Source: an uncultured Clostridia bacterium (GTDB lineage Bacteria > Bacillota > Clostridia > Christensenellales > Borkfalkiaceae). Taken from it: a stretch of 15,214 bases of DNA. Both the position numbers and the translations under genes were made by a program. Below, in pieces: positions 1 to 3,979 of this stretch (position 1 is the first letter of the stretch; each line of letters begins with the position of its first letter). The notes under the pieces are model-generated. The model was not told the origin of the DNA and made no database searches. It saw nothing but the letters and a program-made list of their open reading frames with translations. The stretch is taken from NCBI GenBank assembly GCA_947630775.1, contig CANRIY010000028.1, positions 1 to 15,214 of the forward strand, written 5' to 3'.

Positions 1-205
1 GGCCCACGGGCGTCCGTACTTAAGAGGGGATTCTCTCGCCCCTTGAGGGGCTCGGAATGAGGTCTCCTCGGCTCCCCATCGAGGGGTCCTTCCTTAGGGA
101 TGGCGGGAAAAGGCGACCATTCTATTTATGAAGCCTTTTCCGCCTGAGCTGGCGCGCCGACCTTGGCGCGACTGAGGGGGTGTCGTTCTAATCACGCCGC
201 CCCCC
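1..205. repeat. Intergenic repeat/hairpin DNA
   Basis: There is no supported gene here. Positions 3-18 repeat 2030-2045 with one mismatch. Positions 102-114 (GGCGGGAAAAGGC) pair with 133-144 with one bulged G, a hairpin of about 12 bp. Positions 151-170 carry a GGCGCGCCG..CTTGGCGCG motif that recurs at 12497-12516. A long minus-strand reading frame over this region and the reductase is a shadow of the reductase gene. The stretch looks like the same dispersed repeat material seen in the other gene-free regions. Confidence 0.6.
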
Positions 206-234
206 TTGACAATCAACAAGATCCGTTGTATAAT
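206..234 (+). promoter_or_regulatory. Consensus sigma-A promoter of the aldo/keto reductase
   Basis: TTGACA (206-211) and TATAAT (229-234) are both perfect consensus hexamers with the ideal 17-nt spacer. The first base of the reductase ATG is at 241, seven bases after the -10 box. The predicted transcription start therefore coincides with the start codon and leaves little or no leader. Confidence 0.9.
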
Positions 235-240
235 GCCGTT

Positions 241-1104
241 ATGGAAATCAAGACATATACGCTCAATAACGGCAAGGAGATCCCGTCGCTCGGGCTCGGG
301 ACCTTCCGCGTCTCCCCCGACGATTGCGAAAAGACGGTCTGCGCCGCGCTCAACGGCGGGTATCGGCTCATCGACACCGCCAACGTCTACATGAACGAAC
401 GCGCCGTCGGCAGGGGTATCAAAAATTCGGGCGTCAGCCGTGACGAGATCTTTCTCGCTTCTAAAATTTGGTGCACCGAATATAAATATAAAAAGGCGGC
501 CGCGGCGATCGACGCAACGCTCTCCCGCCTCGGGACCGATCATCTCGACCTTCTCATGCTGCACCAGCCCTTCGGCAGGGTCGATGAGGCATGGCAGGCG
601 GCGGAGGAAGGGGTGAAGGCGGGCAAGATCCGCATGCTCGGCGTCTCTAATTTCGACGAGGACGACCTCGAAAAACTGCTCTCCTATTGCACGGTAAAGC
701 CCGTTCTGGATCAGGTCGAGTGCCACCCCTACTGCCAAAGACGGACGCTGAACGCCTATCTCAAAGCGCATGGGATCCTGCTCGAATCGTGGTATCCGCT
801 CGGCAGCGGCAACGCGGGGCTCTTCGGTGAGGAGAAGATCAAGATCCTTGCAAAGAAGTACCAAAAAACGCCCGCGCAGATCATTTTGCGCTGGCATATC
901 GAAGAAGGGTATCTCCCCATTCCGGGGACAAAAAATTCCGCACATGCGGCGGAAAACGCCGATATCTTCGATTTCTCGTTCACGGAAGAGGAGCTCGCTT
1001 CGGTCCGCTCTCTCGACAGAGAGGAGCGCTTCTTCAAGATGAAGAAGGGGATCCAAAGGTACATGGTCTTTTTCCAGCGGATGAACTACGAAAAGCAGAA
1101 CTAA
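241..1104 (+). CDS. Aldo/keto reductase
   Basis: This 287-residue protein is an NAD(P)H-dependent aldo/keto reductase, a cytosolic TIM-barrel enzyme that reduces aldehydes or ketones to alcohols. The length is normal for the family. The catalytic tetrad is visible as Asp45, Tyr50, Lys75 and His108, in the settings YRLIDTANVY, ASKIW and LMLHQP. Further family motifs are GVSNF, the barrel strand around DQVECHPY, and IPGTKN, which matches the cofactor-binding strand. It most resembles the 2,5-diketogluconate-reductase-like branch (AKR5-type); the substrate cannot be read from sequence. A longer frame opens at a TTG at 163, but the ATG at 241 is preferred because homology begins there (MEIKTYTLNNGKEIPSLG) and the promoter lies between the two. 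There is no Shine-Dalgarno motif before 241, consistent with leaderless translation. The gene is monocistronic, with a weak hairpin (1130-1149) but no T tract after it. Confidence 0.93.
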   Translation: MEIKTYTLNNGKEIPSLGLGTFRVSPDDCEKTVCAALNGGYRLIDTANVYMNERAVGRGIKNSGVSRDEIFLASKIWCTEYKYKKAAAAIDATLSRLGTDHLDLLMLHQPFGRVDEAWQAAEEGVKAGKIRMLGVSNFDEDDLEKLLSYCTVKPVLDQVECHPYCQRRTLNAYLKAHGILLESWYPLGSGNAGLFGEEKIKILAKKYQKTPAQIILRWHIEEGYLPIPGTKNSAHAAENADIFDFSFTEEELASVRSLDREERFFKMKKGIQRYMVFFQRMNYEKQN

Positions 1105-1129
1105 GAGTTTGCCTTTTACGGGCGGCGGG

Positions 1130-1149
1130 GGGAGAGAAGCCCCTCTCCC
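1130..1149 (+). other. Stem-loop downstream of the reductase
   Basis: GGGAGAG (1130-1136) pairs with CTCTCCC (1143-1149) across a 6-nt loop. No T tract follows, so it is not a standard intrinsic terminator. It may protect the mRNA 3' end. The rest of 1105-1211 has no recognisable feature. Confidence 0.4.
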
Positions 1150-1211
1150 GCGGACATGGTGGGGTTTCCGAAAAAAACCGAAAAAATTTTGTTGAAAACA
1201 GACAAAAACGC

Positions 1212-1240
1212 TTGATTTATTCTTGCGGATATGTTATATT
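1212..1240 (+). promoter_or_regulatory. Promoter of the Val-Gly-Cys tRNA cluster
   Basis: TTGATT (1212-1217), a 17-nt spacer and TATATT (1235-1240). The -10 box is preceded by TGT, giving an extended -10 element. tRNA-Val begins 14 nt downstream. A strong promoter is expected for a stable RNA operon. Confidence 0.85.
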
Positions 1241-1253
1241 AGTCAAGCAAATC

Positions 1254-1329
1254 GGAAGTTTAGCTCAGCCGGGAGAGCACATGCCTTACAAGCATGGGGT
1301 CATAGGTTCGATCCCTATAACTTCCACCA
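1254..1329 (+). tRNA. tRNA-Val (anticodon TAC)
   Basis: The acceptor stem GGAAGTT (1254-1260) pairs with AACTTCC (1319-1325). The D-arm TAGCTCAGCCGGGAGAGC, the anticodon loop CTTACAA and the T-loop TTCGATC are all canonical. The discriminator is A1326 and CCA is encoded at 1327-1329. It is the first gene of a three-tRNA transcript. Confidence 0.97.
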
Positions 1330-1330
1330 T

Positions 1331-1444
1331 ACAGTGCGGATAGCTTTTTATGCGGGAATAGCTCAGTGGTAGAGCGCCACCTTGCCAAGGTGGATGTCGC
1401 GGGTTCGAATCTCGTTTCCCGCTCCAAACACAGCTCCGCACTGT
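1331..1444 (+). other. Complementary spacers enclosing tRNA-Gly
   Basis: Spacer ACAGTGCGGA (1331-1340) is the exact reverse complement of TCCGCACTGT (1435-1444). After a two-base bulge, GCT (1343-1345) also pairs with AGC (1432-1434). In the precursor RNA this gives a stem of 10+3 bp that closes around the whole tRNA-Gly. A run of T follows the right arm. It may position the precursor for processing, or act as a partial terminator before tRNA-Cys. Confidence 0.75.
1352..1426 (+). tRNA. tRNA-Gly (anticodon GCC)
   Basis: GCGGGAA (1352-1358) pairs with TTCCCGC (1416-1422). The anticodon stem CCACC/GGTGG holds the loop TTGCCAA, which gives anticodon GCC. The T-loop is TTCGAAT, with two G-T wobbles in the T-stem. 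The discriminator is T1423 and CCA is encoded at 1424-1426. Confidence 0.97.
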
Positions 1445-1451
1445 TTTTTTT

Positions 1452-1526
1452 GGCGCCATAGCCAAGTGGTAAGGCAAGGGTCTGCAAAACCCTGATTCCC
1501 CGGTTCAAATCCGGGTGGCGCCTCCA
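1452..1526 (+). tRNA. tRNA-Cys (anticodon GCA)
   Basis: GGCGCCA (1452-1458) pairs with TGGCGCC (1516-1522). The D-arm is TAGCCAAGTGGTAAGGCA, the anticodon loop is CTGCAAA, and the T-loop is TTCAAAT. The discriminator is T1523 and CCA is encoded at 1524-1526. It is the last gene of the cluster, followed directly by a terminator. Confidence 0.97.
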
Positions 1527-1528
1527 AG

Positions 1529-1557
1529 AAAAGGGCACCCGCGCGGCGCCCTTTTGA
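1529..1557 (+). terminator. Terminator of the tRNA cluster
   Basis: AAAAGGGC (1529-1536) pairs with GCCCTTTT (1548-1555). The T-rich 3' arm begins 3 nt after the tRNA-Cys CCA. This is a standard rho-independent terminator position. Confidence 0.8.
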
Positions 1558-1562
1558 TTATT

Positions 1563-1621
1563 TCGTTCGATTTCTTTTGCGCTTGCGCCGTGTCGGCGCA
1601 AGCGCAAAAGAAATCGAACGA
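1563..1621. repeat. Perfect 27-bp palindrome
   Basis: The arms 1564-1589 and 1595-1620 are exact reverse complements over 26 bp. G1590/C1594 and T1563/A1621 extend the pairing and leave a TGT loop. No reading frame is needed to explain it, and no T tract follows, so it is not a simple terminator. It could be a cruciform-forming element, a remnant of a miniature mobile element, or a very stable RNA hairpin behind the tRNA terminator. Confidence 0.9.
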
Positions 1622-1654
1622 GGAAAGTCACGCGTATGGGATATTGAGTCACTG

Positions 1655-1677
1655 TCTTGTTCGCTTGTCACGACAGT
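1655..1677. repeat. Small inverted repeat
   Basis: ACTGTC and GACAGT form a 6-bp inverted repeat with a loop of about 14 nt. It abuts the larger nested hairpin that follows. Little more can be said of it. Confidence 0.4.
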
Positions 1678-1763
1678 AAGGTTCCCGTAGGGTACCAAAT
1701 GGGGTGCGCTTAGGCGGGGAGACCCCGCCACGCGCCGTAATTTGGAAGCGATGGGCGAACCTT
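1678..1763. repeat. Nested four-tier hairpin element
   Basis: Four concentric pairings are present. AAGGTTC (1678-1684) pairs with GAACCTT (1757-1763). CCAAAT (1695-1700) pairs with ATTTGG (1740-1745). GCGC (1706-1709) pairs with GCGC (1732-1735). GGCGGGG (1713-1719) pairs with CCCCGCC (1723-1729) over an AGA loop. The internal loops between tiers are nearly symmetric, so the whole folds into one 86-nt imperfect rod. It resembles a miniature palindromic repeat or a structured RNA; I do not recognise a named family. Confidence 0.75.
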
Positions 1764-1764
1764 G

Positions 1765-1810
1765 CCCTCGCCCCTCTGGGGAGAGGGTGTCACGCAGTGA
1801 CGGGTGAGGG
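1765..1810. repeat. CCCTC..GAGGG dispersed repeat
   Basis: The segment begins CCCTCGCCCC and ends GGGTGAGGG, with an internal GTCAC-GCA-GTGAC palindrome. CCCC/GGGG and CCCTC/GAGGG pairs are also present. I know this motif as a frequent short intergenic repeat in gut Clostridia genomes (from memory, not searched). It is non-coding. Confidence 0.65.
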
Positions 1811-1814
1811 AATT

Positions 1815-1909
1815 CCCGCGTCATTCTGCCCCGCGCGCGTTCTATTATACTAAGCGCGGCACGAGCGCCGCCCTTGGCGCGAAGTAGCTTGTCGAAGAAT
1901 CTCGCGGGG
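1815..1909. repeat. Composite intergenic repeat, copy A
   Basis: A CCGCGTCATTCTG half and a GAAGAATCTCGCGGGG half flank a core. The core starts CCCCGCGCGC and ends CGCCCTTGGCGCGAAGTAGC. Two hairpins lie inside: CCGCGC/GCGCGG around an AT-rich loop, and GCGCC/GGCGC. Related copies occur at about 2068-2165 (inverted), 2685-2768, 12542-12660 and from 15180 to the window end. Non-coding. Confidence 0.8.
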
Positions 1910-2066
1910 CTTCGAAAAGAAATTTGCGAGGGGTCAATTCTTCTGCCTTGTAATTACGATTCGGATAACGCGGGGGGCGACGGTAACGCATGTCCTCATC
2001 CCGAGGCGAAGCCGAGCGGATCTCATAGACCCACGGGCATCCGTAACCGCGTCCGCATTCCAAATC
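1910..2066. other. Gene-free stretch with repeat fragments
   Basis: No gene is supported. Positions 2030-2045 match the first bases of the window (3-18) with one mismatch. Fragments such as CCTCATCCCGAGGCGAAG are related to the dispersed GTCATCCTGAG family. Open frames across it have no ribosome binding site and run through repeats. Confidence 0.55.
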
Positions 2067-2067
2067 A

Positions 2068-2165
2068 CGTCATCCTGAGCTCCGTCGAAGGATCACCGCA
2101 TTATAAACAAGGTGATGGTTACTTCGCGCCAAGGGCGGCGCTACTTCGCGGCGGTGCCGCTCGTG
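2068..2165 (-). repeat. Composite intergenic repeat, copy B (inverted)
   Basis: Read on the minus strand, this holds the CGCCCTTGGCGCGAAGTA core, then an ATCACC..GGTGAT hairpin, then the CAGGATGACG half. The same order occurs on the plus strand in copy D (12542-12691). The ATCACC/GGTGAT hairpin keeps the AT-rich loop ending TATAATGC in both copies. Non-coding. Confidence 0.75.
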
Positions 2166-2174
2166 CTGTGCTTA

Positions 2175-2223
2175 GTTTCCAACAAATTCATATCCATGCC
2201 GCTGTGGTGGAATTGGCAGACGC
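2175..2223 (+). pseudogene. Truncated tRNA-Leu copy
   Basis: These 49 nt are identical to 2378-2426. They comprise 23 nt of leader plus the first 26 nt of tRNA-Leu. The body from the anticodon arm onward is missing. Directly after it (from 2225) comes a tail module matching the sequence that follows the intact tRNA. The best reading is a tandem duplication followed by a 61-nt deletion of the tRNA body in this copy. It cannot form a tRNA. Confidence 0.88.
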
Positions 2224-2224
2224 G

Positions 2225-2329
2225 CGTCGCCGCAAACTCCGCTTTGAGCGCTTCCCCTGCGGGAAAGCGCAAATGCACTCCGTTGCGGCTCCTTTTCCCA
2301 AAAAATCTTGTTGCACAATCTTTTTTGGG
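2225..2329 (+). repeat. Structured tail module M1
   Basis: The outer stem is GCCGCAA (2229-2235) with TTGCGGC (2283-2289), enclosing a GCGCTTCCC/GGGAAAGCGC hairpin. A second hairpin follows: CCCAAAAAA (2297-2305), a TC/TC internal loop, TTGT/ACAA over TGC, and TTTTTTGGG (2321-2329). The order and the TC/TC loop match module M2 after the intact tRNA-Leu. Paired bases differ in a compensating way, which points to selection on RNA or cruciform structure. Confidence 0.75.
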
Positions 2330-2340
2330 AACCCTGCATT

Positions 2341-2356
2341 ATTTTAAGTCCCTTGC
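2341..2356 (-). repeat. Inverted tRNA-Leu anticodon-arm fragment
   Basis: These 16 bases are the exact reverse complement of 2425-2440, the anticodon arm of the intact tRNA-Leu just downstream. In a shared transcript the two would pair perfectly and compete with tRNA folding. It may be a rearrangement scar or a regulatory anti-arm. Confidence 0.85.
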
Positions 2357-2400
2357 TTTGCCTTTACGGAGGCGGGGGTTTCCAACAAATTCATATCCAT

Positions 2401-2487
2401 GCCGCTGTGGTGGAATTGGCAGACGCAAGGGACTTAAAATCCCTCGGGATAAAACCCGTGTCGGTTCGAGCCCGACCAGCGGCACCA
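2401..2487 (+). tRNA. tRNA-Leu (anticodon TAA)
   Basis: The acceptor GCCGCTG (2401-2407) pairs with CAGCGGC (2477-2483). The anticodon stem AGGGA/TCCCT holds the loop CTTAAAA, which gives anticodon TAA. A long variable arm (CGGGATAAAACCCG) marks it as class II. The T-loop is TTCGAGC. The discriminator is A2484 and CCA is encoded at 2485-2487. I see no convincing promoter in the GC-rich sequence just upstream. Transcription may start before the duplication and pass through the truncated copy. Confidence 0.97.
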
Positions 2488-2595
2488 CGTCGCGGCAAAG
2501 CGACTTTTGGAAGCGATCGCCTTTCGGCGGTCGCTATCCTTTTGCCGCTTGCCGCTCCTTTTCCCGAAAAATCTTGCTTCGCAATCTTTTTCGGG
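2488..2595 (+). repeat. Structured tail module M2
   Basis: The outer stem is GCGGCAAA (2492-2499) with TTTGCCGC (2541-2548), around the 10-bp hairpin AGCGATCGCC (2512-2521)/GGCGGTCGCT (2526-2535). Next comes CCCGAAAAA (2563-2571), a TC/TC loop, TTGC/GCAA over TTC, and TTTTTCGGG (2587-2595). It is the counterpart of M1 with compensatory differences. It begins directly after the tRNA CCA and so would be the 3' trailer of the tRNA precursor. Confidence 0.75.
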
Positions 2596-2637
2596 AGCCA
2601 TAATAATCGGTTCGAATCGGGTTGGTCGTGGTTCACC

Positions 2638-2664
2638 AAAAAAGCGCCCTTTTGGGCGTTTTTT
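2638..2664 (+). terminator. Terminator of the tRNA-Leu transcript
   Basis: CGCCC (2645-2649) pairs with GGGCG (2654-2658) over TTTT. Six A precede the stem and six T follow it. It is a rho-independent terminator, and the flanking A and T runs can lengthen the stem. It would also work on the opposite strand. Confidence 0.85.
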
Positions 2665-2684
2665 CGTGCCAACGGGAGAACGAA

Positions 2685-2768
2685 GCCCGACCCGCGCGCA
2701 TTCTATTGCACGAAGCACGGCTCGAGCGGGCACTTCCCGCGAAGTAGCGCGCCGCACTTGGCGCGAAA
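2685..2768. repeat. Composite intergenic repeat, copy C (degenerate)
   Basis: It contains the CCGCGCGCATTCT start and the ACTTGGCGCGAA end of the composite repeat. An extra GCGGG-CACTT-CCCGC hairpin is inserted in the middle. Non-coding. Confidence 0.65.
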
Positions 2769-2775
2769 TATTATT

Positions 2776-2909
2776 TTTACACTCACAAAAAACGAAGGGG
2801 GCATGTCCGAAAGGCATGCCCCAAAATTGTGATAGCAGTGTCCCGACTCACCCTTTCGGGGGGCGTTACGGAACCGGTTTGGGAGGTCGCATAAGGCGGC
2901 CTCTTTTTT
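2776..2909 (+). other. Unidentified structured region ending in a terminator
   Basis: TCACAA (2783-2788) pairs with TTGTGA (2827-2832), enclosing the 8-bp hairpin GGGGCATG (2798-2805)/CATGCCCC (2815-2822). A terminator closes the region: GAGGTCGC (2883-2890) with GCGGCCTC (2896-2903), then six T (2904-2909). This is the layout of a small RNA or of a terminated leader. I recognise no family and see only a weak -10-like TATTAT (2769-2774) without a good -35. The first hairpin also has a T-rich run after it on the minus strand. Confidence 0.45.
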
Positions 2910-2921
2910 GGGGAAAAACGT

Positions 2922-2938
2922 CCGCTGTGGCGGAATTG
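2922..2938 (+). pseudogene. Possible third tRNA-Leu 5' remnant
   Basis: CCGCTGTGGCGGAATTG matches the 5' end of tRNA-Leu (2402-2418) with one mismatch. A GCAGAC string follows after a 4-nt insertion. It is short but lies within 550 nt of two other copies. The rest of 2910-3082 is non-coding and holds small hairpins such as GTGAA-AAA-TTCAC. Confidence 0.45.
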
Positions 2939-3082
2939 TGCTGCAGACCGTTCCCCGAAGGCAAACCGTCTGTGAAAAATTCACAAAATCGGCAATTTTT
3001 GTCCAAAAGACGAAACAAAACATCAAAGAATTGACCGCTTTCAAACCTTTTGACGGTGTTTTCTGTAATATTTTGTATTTTC

Positions 3083-3111
3083 TTGACGAAAAATGTCTGC
3101 TGTGTTAAAAT
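3083..3111 (+). promoter_or_regulatory. Promoter of the ABC/Ig-like operon
   Basis: TTGACG (3083-3088), a 17-nt spacer and TAAAAT (3106-3111), preceded by TGT for an extended -10. Start of transcription is expected near 3118, giving a leader of about 139 nt before the ATPase gene. It is the only strong promoter seen for the four genes. Confidence 0.85.
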
Positions 3112-3117
3112 GGGCAA

Positions 3118-3256
3118 ACATGATACTGTGGCCGCGGGCAGATATTCCCTTTCGGCGGGCATGCGGAAACGCGCGGCGGTGGCAAAGGTATAACGGGGTA
3201 AAAGTTTTTACAATATAAACTACGTACGGCCCATCAAAAACTTTTCAGGAGGAACT
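3118..3256 (+). promoter_or_regulatory. Structured 5' leader with hairpin abutting the RBS
   Basis: AAAAGTTTTT (3200-3209) pairs perfectly with AAAAACTTTT (3236-3245). One base later comes the Shine-Dalgarno AGGAGG (3247-3252), only 4 nt from the ATG. Upstream is a small hairpin with a GAAA tetraloop (GCG-GAAA-CGC, near 3163-3172). The arrangement could tune ribosome access or block RNA decay. I do not recognise a riboswitch class. Confidence 0.55.
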
Positions 3257-3979
3257 ATGCTGCAAGTTACGAATTTCTCAAAGAAATACGCAAAAAATCC
3301 GAATTATTCGGCAAGGGACATCACTTTTTCGGTCCCTGCGGGCAAAGTGGTCGGCCTTGTCGGGAGCAACGGGGCGGGAAAAACCACCATCATCAAGAGT
3401 ATTATCGGCGTCCTTCCCTTTTCGGAAGGGACGATCACGGTCTGCGGGTATGACATCGGCAAACAGCCCGACAAGGCAAAGAAGCTCATCGGGTACGTTC
3501 CTGACGACCATACGGTCTACGACAAACTGACGGGACGGGAATATATCAACTATATCGGCAGCCTCTACGGCGCCACGAAAGAGCAAAAGCAGTATGTTGT
3601 GACCGAGCTTGCGGCGCGCTTCGAGATCACCCATGCGCTGGACCTGCAGATCGCGGGATACTCGCATGGCATGAAGCAAAAGATCTGTATTTTAGGCGCG
3701 CTTGTCCATGATCCGAAACTCTGGATCTTGGACGAGCCCATGGTGGGTTTGGATCATCAGACCATGAGATCTCTCTGCGAGTTCATCCGGGGCTATGCCG
3801 ACGGGGAGCATTCGGTGCTCTTTTCTTCGCACAATCTCGAAGTGGTGCGGAAGATCTGCGACCAAGTGATCTTTATCAGAAAGGGCGAATTGATCAGGAT
3901 CGTGGATCTTACCGAGGAAAAAGACTTCGATCTCGATCGGTACTATACGGAAGTGAACGAGGTCAAAGAAGATGCGTGA
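3257..3979 (+). CDS. ABC transporter ATP-binding protein
   Basis: This 240-residue cytosolic ATPase energises the permease encoded next. Walker A is GSNGAGKT (36-43), Walker B is LWILDEP (155-161), the D-loop is GLD (164-166) and the switch His is H192 in SSHNLE. Two motifs deviate: the Q-loop reads GYVPDDHTVY, with Asp where most ABC proteins have Gln, and the signature reads YSHGMKQK instead of LSGGQ. Both variants are familiar in ATPases paired with ABC-2-type exporters of the BcrA/EcsA/YtrB kind, so the protein should be active. Length is typical for a stand-alone ATPase. It is the first gene of a four-gene operon and its end overlaps the permease gene by 8 nt, which suggests translational coupling and equal supply of the two subunits. 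The substrate is unknown. Confidence 0.94.
   Translation: MLQVTNFSKKYAKNPNYSARDITFSVPAGKVVGLVGSNGAGKTTIIKSIIGVLPFSEGTITVCGYDIGKQPDKAKKLIGYVPDDHTVYDKLTGREYINYIGSLYGATKEQKQYVVTELAARFEITHALDLQIAGYSHGMKQKICILGALVHDPKLWILDEPMVGLDHQTMRSLCEFIRGYADGEHSVLFSSHNLEVVRKICDQVIFIRKGELIRIVDLTEEKDFDLDRYYTEVNEVKEDA

Noticed and set aside
94..1056. 320-residue minus-strand open frame opposite the reductase
   Set aside because: It runs through repeats and opposite a gene with an intact catalytic tetrad; no start signals.
1260..1652. Minus-strand open frames containing GxRxxxxRPATSTL- or ExxRxEPATS-like strings
   Set aside because: These are well-known false proteins translated from the antisense of tRNA genes; the locus is three tRNAs.
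1815..2165. Repeat island considered as a CRISPR array
   Set aside because: Repeats are of different lengths, in both orientations and irregularly spaced, with no regular unique spacers and no cas genes.
2605..2636. GGTTCGAATC followed later by TTCACCA, like a tRNA 3' end
   Set aside because: The flanks do not form a T-stem and no matching 5' acceptor strand was found; probably coincidence or old tRNA debris.
2854..2895. GGGGGGCGTTACGG string resembling the 5' end of tmRNA
   Set aside because: The rest of tmRNA (tag reading frame, pseudoknots, 3' tRNA-like end with CCA) is absent, and a terminator follows within about 50 nt.
1874..3034. Several open frames across the repeat islands and tRNA-Leu
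   Set aside because: They cross tRNA, repeat and terminator sequences, have no ribosome binding site, and share only repeat-derived residues.
3118..3256. Leader of the ABC operon considered as a T-box or known riboswitch
   Set aside because: No T-box sequence (TGGNACCGCG), no terminator in the leader and no recognised aptamer core.
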